Source: Clostridium fallax (GTDB taxonomy: Bacteria > Bacillota > Clostridia > Clostridiales > Clostridiaceae). From it: a DNA stretch of 64,000 nt. The translations under genes were made by a program, and so were the position numbers. Of this stretch, positions 24,843 to 32,941 are shown one piece after another. The stretch is taken from contig NZ_FQVM01000013.1 in assembly GCF_900129365.1 (NCBI RefSeq), positions 4,131 to 68,130 of the forward strand, in the 5' to 3' direction. How positions within the stretch are numbered: position 1 is the first letter of the stretch; each line of letters starts with the position of its first letter. Below the pieces are notes generated by a model. That model did not search any database, was not told where the DNA came from, and saw only the letters and a program-made list of their open reading frames with translations.

Positions 24843-24957
24843 TGTGTCAAGAAGAAACAGCCGTTTCTCACCTTGCAGCGAGAGCTAGTAGGGTTTTTTA
24901 TTACTGGATATTAGGATTAGTGGTAATATAGAGCGGCTTTTCAAGCCGCTCTTTTAT
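24843..24957 (+). ncRNA. L20-type ribosomal protein leader with attenuator
   Basis: The leader contains AGAAACAGCCGTTTCT, CACCTTGCAGCGAGAGCTAG and TAGGGTTTTTT, which match my recollection of the Firmicute L20 leader (Rfam L20_leader). It ends in a strong terminator, AGAGCGGCTT paired with AAGCCGCTCT plus T residues (24930-24957). In Bacillus, L20 binds its own leader and stabilises termination, giving feedback on infC-rpmI-rplT. The mechanism here is inferred from that knowledge. Confidence 0.75.
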
Positions 24958-25002
24958 TATTTATATATAAAAGGTGTTCTAATTCTATCGGAGGTGAACG
25001 AT

Positions 25003-25515
25003 ATTAATAAAAATTTTGCAGTAAATGAAGAGATAAGGGAAAAAGAGGTTAGATTAATCTCAGCTACTGGAGAAATGCTTGGTGTTAAACAAACAAAAGA
25101 AGCTTTAAAGCTTGCAGAAGAAGCAGAGCTTGATTTAGTTATGATATCACCTAATGCGGTTCCACCAGTTTGCAAAATAATGGATCTTGGAAAGTTCATA
25201 TATGAACAATCTAAGAAAGAAAAAGAAGCAAGAAAAAAACAAAAAGTTATTAGCGTAAAAGAAATTAGAGTTAGTCCAACTATCGAAGAACACGATATTG
25301 GGATTAAAGCAAATAATGCTAGAAAATTTTTAGTTGATGGAGACAAAGTTAAGATAACAGTAAGATTTAGAGGTAGAGAAGCTGACTATTCATATATAGG
25401 TCACAGAATTTTAGAGAACTTTATATCAAAGCTTGAAGAAGTATCTGTAGTGGAAAAACCTGCTAAATTAGAAGGAAGAAATATGATACTTATTTTGGCT
25501 CCAAAAAAAGCATAA
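25003..25515 (+). CDS. infC: Translation initiation factor IF-3 (AUU start)
   Basis: IF-3 binds the 30S subunit, prevents subunit joining and checks start codons. The 170-residue protein has the N-domain (NKNFAVNEEIREKEVRLIS, DLVMISPNAVPPVCKIMD) and the C-domain (KEIRVSPTIEEHDIGIKANNA, VKITVRFRGREADYSYIG). The likely start is ATT at 25003: GGAGGTGA ends five bases before it, and the product then begins at the family's usual INKNF position. The GTG at 24994 lies inside the ribosome binding site. A rare AUU start is well known for infC and lets IF-3 repress its own synthesis. First gene of infC-rpmI-rplT. Confidence 0.95.
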   Translation: MNKNFAVNEEIREKEVRLISATGEMLGVKQTKEALKLAEEAELDLVMISPNAVPPVCKIMDLGKFIYEQSKKEKEARKKQKVISVKEIRVSPTIEEHDIGIKANNARKFLVDGDKVKITVRFRGREADYSYIGHRILENFISKLEEVSVVEKPAKLEGRNMILILAPKKA

Positions 25516-25535
25516 CTTGAGAGGAGGATTTTATC

Positions 25536-25733
25536 ATGCCAAAAATGAAAACTCATAGAGGTGCGGCAAAGAGATTTAAAAAGACAGGAACAGGAAAGTT
25601 AAAAAGAGCTAAGGCTTTCAAAAGCCATATCTTAACAAAGAAGAGTGCTAAGAGAAAGAGAAATCTTAGAAAGACTGCTTATGTTTCAGTTACACAAGAA
25701 AAAACTATAAAGAAAATGTTACCATATCTATAA
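25536..25733 (+). CDS. rpmI: 50S ribosomal protein L35
   Basis: This 65-residue basic protein has the L35 signature PKMKTHRGAAKRFKKTGTGK at its N-terminus and HILTKKSAKRKRNLRK in the middle, at the normal length. It is assembled late into the large subunit. It lies between infC and rplT with short spacers and a GAGAGGAGGATTTTATC ribosome binding site, and is controlled with them by the L20 leader. Confidence 0.97.
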   Translation: MPKMKTHRGAAKRFKKTGTGKLKRAKAFKSHILTKKSAKRKRNLRKTAYVSVTQEKTIKKMLPYL

Positions 25734-25762
25734 TACATTACACGGAGTAGGAGGTTTGCAAA

Positions 25763-26122
25763 ATGGCAAGAGTTAAGAGAGCTAAAAACGCTCGTAAGAA
25801 TCACAAGAAGGTTTTAAAACTTGCAAAGGGCTACTATGGAGCAAAAAGCAAGTTATTTAAAACTGCTAATGAGTCAGTTATAAGAGCATTAAGAAATGCT
25901 TACGTAGGAAGAAGATTAAAGAAGAGAGATTATAGAAGACTATGGATAGCAAGAATAAATGCTGCTACAAGAATGAATGGTCTTTCATACTCAAGATTCA
26001 TGAATGGAATAAAATTAGCTGGTGTTGATATAAACAGAAAAATGTTATCAGAGATCGCTATAAATGATCCTAAAGCATTTGCTGAATTAGTAGAATTAGC
26101 TAAGAAACAAATAAATGCATAG
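25763..26122 (+). CDS. rplT: 50S ribosomal protein L20
   Basis: This 119-residue basic protein begins MARVKRAKNARKNHKKVLKL and has LAKGYYGAKSKLFKTAN and RRDYRRLWI-like (KKRDYRRLWIARINAA) blocks typical of L20. L20 is needed early in 50S assembly and in Bacillus also binds the leader of its own mRNA. It is the last gene of the operon and is followed by a clear terminator. Confidence 0.97.
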   Translation: MARVKRAKNARKNHKKVLKLAKGYYGAKSKLFKTANESVIRALRNAYVGRRLKKRDYRRLWIARINAATRMNGLSYSRFMNGIKLAGVDINRKMLSEIAINDPKAFAELVELAKKQINA

Positions 26123-26135
26123 AAAATAAATGCAT

Positions 26136-26162
26136 AAAATGCGACTTTATGTCGCATTTTTT
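26136..26162 (+). terminator. Terminator after rplT
   Basis: AAAATGCGAC pairs with GTCGCATTTT over a 5-base loop and is followed by T residues. Confidence 0.9.
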
Positions 26163-26283
26163 CTATATACAGAAAAATTTTAAATAAATAAATAACAGTT
26201 TAAAAAAAATTAATAAATATCTATGTTTTTATACAAAATAAATAATAATAAGGCTCAATTCACTTTTGAATAGAGGTGGCGTT

Positions 26284-27630
26284 ATGCGTATAAATATTAC
26301 AAAGAAAATAAAATTAAATGCTGTTCAGGTACTAGCTTTAGGGTTTTTTATAGTAATTCTTATAGGCGGCATATTATTAACTTTACCAATATCCTCAAAA
26401 AGTGGGGAAAGCACTAATTTTTTAGATAGTTTATTTACAGCAACAACTTCAGTTTGTGTTACAGGTCTTATAACAGTAGATACTGGAACTCACTGGAGTT
26501 ATTTTGGTCAAGTAATTATTATGCTTTTAATTGAAGTAGGAGGATTAGGTTTTATGTCCTTTGCCACTTTAATTGCAATCCTAATAGGAAAAAAAATAAC
26601 ACTAAAAGAAAGATTACTTATGCAAGAAGCTCTTAATACCTTTAATATTCAGGGTATGGTAAGAATGGTTAGATATGTTTTAGTATTTACTTTTTCTGTA
26701 CAAATTTTAGGTGCATTACTTTATTCTACTCAGTTTATTCCTATGTTTGGACTTGGAAAAGGTATATATTATAGTATATTTCACTCCATATCTGCTTTTA
26801 ATAATGCTGGTATAGATCTTTTTGGACATTTTCAAAGTCTTACCCATTACTCAGGTAATTTTGTTATAATACTAACAACATCAGCACTTATTATAATAGG
26901 TGGATTGGGATTTACAGTATGGGCTGAGGTTTATAATTTTAAAGGGTTTAGAAAGTTTTCTCTACATTCTAAACTAGTAATTATGATGACATCAATATTA
27001 TTAGTAGGAGGAACTATATTATTTTTCTTATTTGAATATAAAAATCCTAGTACTTTAGGACCTATGGATTTCAAAGATAAATTATTAAATGCTTTTTTTG
27101 CATCAGTTACTCCAAGAACTGCAGGATTTAATTCAATTCCTACAGATGGAATGACTATGGCAGGTAGATTTTTAACTATTTTATTTATGTTCATTGGTGG
27201 TTCACCTGGATCTACAGCTGGTGGTCTTAAAACAGTAACTTTTGGTATATTAATACTTACTTTTATAAGTATTATAAAAGGAAGAGAGGATACAGAGGTT
27301 TTTTATAAAAGAATACCCAGAGGAGTTGTAAGAAGATCTATGGCTCTATTTATAATAGCTGTAGGATTAATAATTATGGTAGCTATGATACTTTCAATAA
27401 CAGAAGTTGGAGCAACCTTTGAAGAAATAATTTATGAAGTTGTTTCTGCCTTTGGAACAGTAGGGTTAACTTTAGGTCTTACAACAAAATTAACTTCAAT
27501 AGGTAAGATATTAATAATTTTAACTATGTATTGTGGTAGAGTGGGACCTTTAACAATAGCATTAGCCTTAACTAATAAGAAAAATAATAATGGTATTAAG
27601 TATCCAGAAGGAAAGATACTAGTGGGATAG
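26284..27630 (+). CDS. ktrB: Potassium uptake channel subunit, TrkH/KtrB family
   Basis: This 448-residue integral membrane protein is the ion-conducting subunit of a Ktr/Trk potassium uptake system. Four pore repeats carry the selectivity-filter glycines; clear ones are TTSVCVTGLITVDTG (first), FHSISAFNNAGIDLF (second), VTPRTAGFNSI (third) and SAFGTVGLTLGL (fourth). The SPGSTAGGLKT segment before the last repeat is typical. I start it at the ATG at 26284, since AGAGGTGG lies just upstream; a TTG 18 bases earlier would translate that site. The gating subunit gene follows after 12 bases. I see no c-di-AMP riboswitch in the short upstream region. Confidence 0.93.
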   Translation: MRINITKKIKLNAVQVLALGFFIVILIGGILLTLPISSKSGESTNFLDSLFTATTSVCVTGLITVDTGTHWSYFGQVIIMLLIEVGGLGFMSFATLIAILIGKKITLKERLLMQEALNTFNIQGMVRMVRYVLVFTFSVQILGALLYSTQFIPMFGLGKGIYYSIFHSISAFNNAGIDLFGHFQSLTHYSGNFVIILTTSALIIIGGLGFTVWAEVYNFKGFRKFSLHSKLVIMMTSILLVGGTILFFLFEYKNPSTLGPMDFKDKLLNAFFASVTPRTAGFNSIPTDGMTMAGRFLTILFMFIGGSPGSTAGGLKTVTFGILILTFISIIKGREDTEVFYKRIPRGVVRRSMALFIIAVGLIIMVAMILSITEVGATFEEIIYEVVSAFGTVGLTLGLTTKLTSIGKILIILTMYCGRVGPLTIALALTNKKNNNGIKYPEGKILVG

Positions 27631-27642
27631 GAGTGAAAAGTT

Positions 27643-28308
27643 ATGTCTAGAAAACAATATGTGGTAATTGGATTAGGTAGATTTGGTGCATCTGTAGCTA
27701 AGACTCTTTATGGATTAGGTCATGATGTTTTAGTAATTGATATGAATGAAGATGTTATACAAGAGATATCAGATAGTGTAACTCATGCAGTACAAATGGA
27801 TGCCACCGATGAAAATGCTTTAAGAACCTTAGGATTAAGAAATTTTGATGTAGGAGTAGTTACTATAGGATCTAATATTCAAGCTAGCGTTATGGTTACA
27901 CTACTTGTTAAAGAATTAGGAGTAAAATATATAATTGCTAAGGGAAATAGCGACTTACATGCAAAAGTTCTTGAAAAAATTGGAGCTGATAGAGTTATTT
28001 TACCTGAAAAGGATATGGGAGTAAGAGTTGCTCATAACTTAGTATCTTCAAGTATATTAGATTACATAGAATTATCTCCAGATTATAGTATAATAGAAAT
28101 AGAAACACCAAAGGATTGGCATGGTGAAAGCTTAAAATCTTTACAATTAAGAAGTAAATATGGAATAAACGTTATGGCAATAAAAAGAAATAATGATATA
28201 AATGTTTCACCTATAGCTGATGATATAATAGAACCGGAAGATATTATAGTTGCTATAGGCTCTTCAGAGGATTTAAGTAAACTTGAAAGTACTATATCTA
28301 AATTATAA
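27643..28308 (+). CDS. ktrA: Potassium channel gating subunit, KtrA/TrkA family
   Basis: This 221-residue cytosolic protein has an N-terminal RCK domain with the nucleotide-binding motif VIGLGRFGASVAKTL (about residues 8-22) and the acidic VIDMNEDV that binds the adenine ribose. A C-terminal TrkA-C domain follows (about 135-218), which in related KtrA proteins can bind c-di-AMP. It assembles as a ring on KtrB and gates it in response to ATP or ADP. It begins 12 bases after ktrB and is probably co-transcribed with the downstream methyltransferase gene. Confidence 0.93.
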   Translation: MSRKQYVVIGLGRFGASVAKTLYGLGHDVLVIDMNEDVIQEISDSVTHAVQMDATDENALRTLGLRNFDVGVVTIGSNIQASVMVTLLVKELGVKYIIAKGNSDLHAKVLEKIGADRVILPEKDMGVRVAHNLVSSSILDYIELSPDYSIIEIETPKDWHGESLKSLQLRSKYGINVMAIKRNNDINVSPIADDIIEPEDIIVAIGSSEDLSKLESTISKL

Positions 28309-28326
28309 TTATAAGGGTGAACTTTT

Positions 28327-29115
28327 GTGAAAAGAATAGAGAGTAAAGATAATAACTACTTTAAAGAAATAAAAAAGCTAAAAGAAAGAAAACACAGAAA
28401 AAAAGAAAAAAAGTATATAGTAGAGGGTATAAGATTTGTTGAAGAAGCTATAAAAAGTTCTTCAAATATTGAAAGTATTGTTATTTCATCTTCTGCTGAA
28501 GAAAAAGTTTTAGAATATTTTAATGAAGACTTAAAAAAACAAAATTGTTATATATTAAACGACGTTCTTTTTAATCAATTAGCAGATACAGAAAGTCCAC
28601 AAGGGATTTTGGCTATTGTTAAAATGAAGGAATTTAATAGTAATCTTAATGGAAAGTTTTTTGTATTAGCAGATAGAGTTCAAGATCCTGGGAATATGGG
28701 GACAATAATAAGAACTTCCCATGCAGCGGGAGTAGATGGAATTATAATAACTAAGGGAACAGTAGATGTTTATAATGACAAGACTTTAAGAAGTACTATG
28801 GGATCAATTTTTTATATAGATATTATAGAAGATAATGATTTAACTTTGATTGAAAAGTTAAAAAAAGAAGACTTTAAGCTAGTTGTAAGTTCACTTCAAG
28901 GACAAAAGAATTTTTTTGAAGAGAATCTTAAGGGAAAAATAATAATTGCTGTAGGAAATGAAGGTAATGGAATATCTAATGAAGTGGAAAGTTTAGCGGA
29001 TATTTTAGTTAAAATTCCTATGCCAGGAAATGCAGAATCATTAAATGTTTCTGTGGCATCTTCTATAATGATTTATGAAAAAGTTAGGCAAAACATAATA
29101 AATTCTGTTGAATAA
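28327..29115 (+). CDS. TrmH/SpoU-family RNA methyltransferase
   Basis: This 262-residue 2'-O-ribose methyltransferase of the SPOUT class is annotated in relatives as rRNA (RlmB-like) methyltransferase. It has an N-terminal substrate-binding domain (KEIKKLKERKHRKKEKKYIVEG, in pieces) and a knotted catalytic domain with motif 1 LADRVQDPGNMGTIIRTSHA (about 116-135), motif 2 IIIAVGNEGNGIS (about 199-211) and motif 3 IPMPGNAESLNVSVASS (about 225-241). The start is GTG with AAGGGTGAACTTTT upstream. It is a typical neighbour of pheST in clostridia, lying before the T-box leader. The exact RNA target is not readable. Confidence 0.88.
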   Translation: MKRIESKDNNYFKEIKKLKERKHRKKEKKYIVEGIRFVEEAIKSSSNIESIVISSSAEEKVLEYFNEDLKKQNCYILNDVLFNQLADTESPQGILAIVKMKEFNSNLNGKFFVLADRVQDPGNMGTIIRTSHAAGVDGIIITKGTVDVYNDKTLRSTMGSIFYIDIIEDNDLTLIEKLKKEDFKLVVSSLQGQKNFFEENLKGKIIIAVGNEGNGISNEVESLADILVKIPMPGNAESLNVSVASSIMIYEKVRQNIINSVE

Positions 29116-29142
29116 CTTGAGTATTATATGTATAATATGATA

Positions 29143-29171
29143 TTGAATAATATATCTGTTATAGGTATAAT
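29143..29171 (+). promoter_or_regulatory. Promoter of the pheST T-box transcript
   Basis: TTGAAT (29143-29148) and TATAAT (29166-29171) are spaced by 17 bases and lie just upstream of the T-box. Confidence 0.65.
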
Positions 29172-29191
29172 ATCTAATATAACTTTATAAT

Positions 29192-29418
29192 GAAATAAAC
29201 GAGGAATGAGAGAGTAAATAGAAATTGCTGATTTACAGGGAAAAAGATCATAGACTGAAAGTCTTTTAATAAAGCGCTATTGAAGTTCACTCAGGAGTTC
29301 TAACTGTGAATTTATAGTAGTAGTTAGCGGCAAAGCCGTTATTTATATTAAGCGAACACTAAGTTAATTAGGGTGGTACCGCGGTTTACCCCGTCCCTTC
29401 ATTTTGGGATGGGTTTTT
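29192..29418 (+). ncRNA. T-box leader, phenylalanine-specific
   Basis: The leader carries the invariant T-box AGGGTGGTACCGCG (29370-29383), followed by a terminator of CCCGTCCC and GGGATGGG with a T-run (29389-29418). In stem I, the GAGAGTA box (near 29210) and the later GAAG-TTC-ACTC segment place TTC (29286-29288) as the specifier codon. This fits the downstream pheST. Uncharged tRNA-Phe would pair with TTC and the T-box and so favour readthrough. Confidence 0.93.
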
Positions 29419-29452
29419 TTATATTTAAAGATAATTGAAAGGAGAAAATAAG

Positions 29453-30472
29453 ATGAAAGACCAATTAATGTCTATAAAAGAAGCTGCACTTGAAAAAGTG
29501 AAAAGTGTTAAAAATAGTACAGATATTGAAAGCATAAGAGTTAAATTTTTAGGAAAAAAAGGTGAACTTACAACAATTTTAAGAGGAATGGGTTCTCTTT
29601 CAAAGGAAGAAAGACCTGTTATAGGTAAGCTTGCAAATGAAGTAAGGGAAATTATAGAAAATGAAGTAGAGAAAATAGCTAATGAAATTAAGAGAAAAGA
29701 AAAAGCTGAAAAGCTTGCAAATGAAGTTATAGATATTTCAATGCCAGGAAGAAAAAATACAATAGGTAAAAGACATCCTTTAGATTTAACATTAGATAGC
29801 ATGAAAGATATATTCATATCAATGGGATTTACTATAGAGGAAGGACCAGAGGTAGAATTAGATCGCTATAATTTTGAAGCTTTAAATATACCTAAAAATC
29901 ATCCAGCTAGAAGTGAACAAGATACCTTCTACATAAATGATAATTTAGTATTAAGAACTCAAACATCTCCAGTACAAATAAGAGTTATGGAGAAACAAAA
30001 TCCACCAATAAAAATGATATCACCAGGTAAGGTTTTTAGGTCTGATGCAGTAGATGCAACTCATTCACCAATATTCTATCAAATGGAAGGTTTGGTAATA
30101 GATAAGGGTATTACTTTTGCAGATTTAAAAGGAACTTTAGAATTGTTTGCAAAGAAAATGTTTGGGGATAAGGTTCAAACTAAATTTAGACCTCACCATT
30201 TCCCATTTACAGAGCCATCAGCAGAAATGGATGCAACTTGCTTTGTTTGTGGAGGAAAAGGTTGTAGAGTATGTAAAGGTAGCGGTTGGATAGAACTTTT
30301 AGGCTGTGGAATGGTTCACCCAGAAGTTTTAAAGAATTGTGGAATAGATCCAGAAGTATATAGCGGTTTTGCTTTTGGATTTGGTGTAGACAGAATGGTT
30401 ATGTTAAAGTATGGAATAGATGATATAAGATTATTATATGAAAGTGATATGAGATTTTTAAATCAATTCTAG
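29453..30472 (+). CDS. pheS: Phenylalanyl-tRNA synthetase alpha subunit
   Basis: PheS forms the catalytic core of the alpha2-beta2 PheRS. The 339-residue length is standard. The N-terminal coiled coil (about 1-90) is followed by class II motifs: HPARSEQDTFY and RTQTSPVQIR near residue 150-185, FRSDAVDATHSP (motif 2), and GFGVDRMVMLKYGI (motif 3, about 310). A cysteine-rich insert (CFVCGGKGCRVCKGSGW) is typical of Gram-positive PheS. The ATG at 29453 is preferred because AAAGGAGAAAATAAG precedes it. pheT follows after 11 bases, and a T-box controls both. Confidence 0.97.
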   Translation: MKDQLMSIKEAALEKVKSVKNSTDIESIRVKFLGKKGELTTILRGMGSLSKEERPVIGKLANEVREIIENEVEKIANEIKRKEKAEKLANEVIDISMPGRKNTIGKRHPLDLTLDSMKDIFISMGFTIEEGPEVELDRYNFEALNIPKNHPARSEQDTFYINDNLVLRTQTSPVQIRVMEKQNPPIKMISPGKVFRSDAVDATHSPIFYQMEGLVIDKGITFADLKGTLELFAKKMFGDKVQTKFRPHHFPFTEPSAEMDATCFVCGGKGCRVCKGSGWIELLGCGMVHPEVLKNCGIDPEVYSGFAFGFGVDRMVMLKYGIDDIRLLYESDMRFLNQF

Positions 30473-30483
30473 GAGGAATAAAG

Positions 30484-32862
30484 ATGAAAGTACCATATAA
30501 TTGGCTAAAAGACTATGTTAATATAGATATAGATGCAAAAGAATTAGGAGATAAGTTAACTTTATCAGGTTCAAAGGTTGAAGAAGTTATAATGGCAGGA
30601 GATGAAATACAAAATATAGTAACCTGCAAAATAGAAAAAATAGAACAACATCCAGATGCAGATAAGCTAAAAATTTGTGAAGTAAATATAGGAAAAGAAG
30701 AACCTATACAAATAGTGACAGCAGCAACTAATATGAAAGAGCAAGATAAGGTGCCAGTAGCTTTACATGGAGCTGTTCTTGCTGATGGAAGTAAAATAAA
30801 AAAAGGTAAGCTTAGAGGAGTAGTATCAAATGGTATGTTCTGTTCTGAGGAAGAACTAGGTATTGCAGGAGATGAACCTGTTCATGGACTTATGATATTA
30901 CCAGAGGATATGGAAATTGGAATAGACATAAAAAAAGCTTTAGGTTTAAATAAAGCTATAATAGATTTCGAAATAACATCAAACAGACCAGATTGTTTAA
31001 GTGTTTTAGGAATTGCAAGAGAAACAGCAGCTACTTTAGGAACTGAATATAAAAAACCTAATATGAAATATACATCAAAAAATTCTTCAAATATAAGTGA
31101 AGAGTTAAGAGTAGAAATAAAAGATTCTTTATGCAAAAGATATATGGCAAGAGGAGTTAAAAATGTTAAAATAGCTCCATCACCTCAATGGATGCAAGAA
31201 AGATTACTAGATGCTGGAGTTAGACCTATAAATAACATAGTAGATATAACTAACTTTGTTATGTTAGAGCTTGGTCAGCCAATGCATGCTTTTGATAAGA
31301 GAGAAATAACTACAGGAACTATAGTAGTTGAAAGAGCAAAAAATGGTGAGAAATTTATAACTTTAGATGAAGAAGAGAGAGAATTAAATGAGGATGTTTT
31401 AGCAATTAAAGACGGAGAAAAAACTATTGCTTTAGCAGGAATAATGGGTGGCTTAAATTCAGAAGTTAAAGATGATACAAAAGAGATAATTTTTGAATCA
31501 GCGAACTTTGATGGAACAAATATAAGAGTTAACTCTAAAAACTTAGGTTTAAGAACTGAAAGCTCATCAAGATTTGAAAAAGATATAGATCCAAATCTTG
31601 CAGAGGAGGCTTTAAATAGAGCTTGTGCTTTAATAGAAGAGCTTAATTGTGGAGATGTAATGGAAGGTACTATAGATATATATAATGAAAAGAAAGAAGA
31701 GAAAATATTAGAAGTATCTTCAACTTGGATTAATGGTTTCCTAGGAACAAATCTTTCAAAGGAAGAAATGAAAGAGTTTTTAGATAGATTAGATTTAAAA
31801 ACTGAAATTTCAGGAGAAGCTTTAAAAATAAAAGTACCAACTTTTAGAATCGATATAAATATAAAAGAAGATATTGCAGAAGAAGTTGCAAGAATTTATG
31901 GATATGATAAAATACCAACAACTATTATTAAAACTACTACAGAAAGAGAACCTAAAGATAAAAAACAACAATTAGATGATAAAGTAATAGATACTATGAT
32001 ATCTTCTGGCCTTAACCAATCAATAAGTTATTCTTTTGTAAGTCCTAAAGTTTTTGATATGATAGCTTTGGAAGGGGATAGCATTCTTAGAAAAGTAGTT
32101 AAAATTAAGAATCCATTAGGAGAAGATTATAGTATAATGAGAACTACTACTATACCTTCAATGATGGAATCATTGGCAAGAAACTATTCAAGAAATAATG
32201 AAGTAGCTAGATTATTTGAAATAGGAAAGATTTATATTCCAAATGAAGATCAAACTAAATTACCAGAAGAAAAGAATATCTTAACAATTGGATTATATGG
32301 AGATTGTGATTATTTAGATCTTAAAGGTATTTTAGAAAACTTAATTGATGCTTTAGGACTTACAAAATGTACTTTTGTAAGGGAAAAAGAAAATGTAAGT
32401 TATCATCCTGGAAAAACTGCTAATCTTTTAATAGGAAAAGAAAAGGCAGCTACTTTAGGAGAAATTCATCCAGATGTTACTGAAAACTATGGTATTGATA
32501 CACCAGTATATATGGCAGAAATAAACTTAGATGTTCTTTATAAATATGCAAATATTATTAAAGAATATAAACCACTACCAAAGTTCCCAGCAGTAACTAG
32601 AGATATAGCTTTACTAGTAGATGACGAGGTTTTAGTTCAAGAAATAGAGGATTCTATAAGAAAAGCTGGTGGAAGCTTAGTAGAAAATGTTAAGTTATTT
32701 GATGTTTATAAAGGTAAACAAATACCAGAAGGTAAAAAGAGTATTGCTTATGCAATTGTATATAGAGATGAAAATAAAACTTTAACAGATAAAGAAGTAA
32801 ATAAAGTTCATGATAAAATATTACGTGCTTTAGAATATAAGTTAGGAGCACAACTAAGATAA
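30484..32862 (+). CDS. pheT: Phenylalanyl-tRNA synthetase beta subunit
   Basis: PheT is the large, editing and tRNA-binding subunit. The 792 residues contain, in order, the N-terminal domain (MKVPYNWLKDYVNIDID), the EMAP-like tRNA-binding domain (about 40-150, with HPDADKLKICEVNIG), the B3/4 editing domain (about 200-380, with FEITSNRPDCLSVLGIARE before it), the B5 domain (about 400-475), a catalytic-like core, and the C-terminal ferredoxin-like anticodon-binding domain (about 700-792, with KFPAVTRDIALLVDD). It is co-transcribed with pheS. Identification is secure. Confidence 0.97.
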   Translation: MKVPYNWLKDYVNIDIDAKELGDKLTLSGSKVEEVIMAGDEIQNIVTCKIEKIEQHPDADKLKICEVNIGKEEPIQIVTAATNMKEQDKVPVALHGAVLADGSKIKKGKLRGVVSNGMFCSEEELGIAGDEPVHGLMILPEDMEIGIDIKKALGLNKAIIDFEITSNRPDCLSVLGIARETAATLGTEYKKPNMKYTSKNSSNISEELRVEIKDSLCKRYMARGVKNVKIAPSPQWMQERLLDAGVRPINNIVDITNFVMLELGQPMHAFDKREITTGTIVVERAKNGEKFITLDEEERELNEDVLAIKDGEKTIALAGIMGGLNSEVKDDTKEIIFESANFDGTNIRVNSKNLGLRTESSSRFEKDIDPNLAEEALNRACALIEELNCGDVMEGTIDIYNEKKEEKILEVSSTWINGFLGTNLSKEEMKEFLDRLDLKTEISGEALKIKVPTFRIDINIKEDIAEEVARIYGYDKIPTTIIKTTTEREPKDKKQQLDDKVIDTMISSGLNQSISYSFVSPKVFDMIALEGDSILRKVVKIKNPLGEDYSIMRTTTIPSMMESLARNYSRNNEVARLFEIGKIYIPNEDQTKLPEEKNILTIGLYGDCDYLDLKGILENLIDALGLTKCTFVREKENVSYHPGKTANLLIGKEKAATLGEIHPDVTENYGIDTPVYMAEINLDVLYKYANIIKEYKPLPKFPAVTRDIALLVDDEVLVQEIEDSIRKAGGSLVENVKLFDVYKGKQIPEGKKSIAYAIVYRDENKTLTDKEVNKVHDKILRALEYKLGAQLR

Positions 32863-32941
32863 TAGTCATTTTAAGCTTTGGATATATATGTTAAAATAAT
32901 TATATAACTATTTAAATTGATTATTAAGAGGTGTTGAGCAG

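Noticed and set aside
24994..25002. GTG as the start codon of infC
   Set aside because: The GTG is part of the GGAGGTGA ribosome binding site; ATT at 25003 has proper spacing and fits the family.
26163..26283. c-di-AMP (ydaO-type) riboswitch in front of ktrB
   Set aside because: Only about 120 bases of low-complexity AT sequence are present, with no conserved core.
30882..31136. Minus-strand frames opposite pheT and many similar ones opposite other genes
   Set aside because: They are antisense shadows of firmly identified genes, without ribosome binding sites or sensible protein composition.
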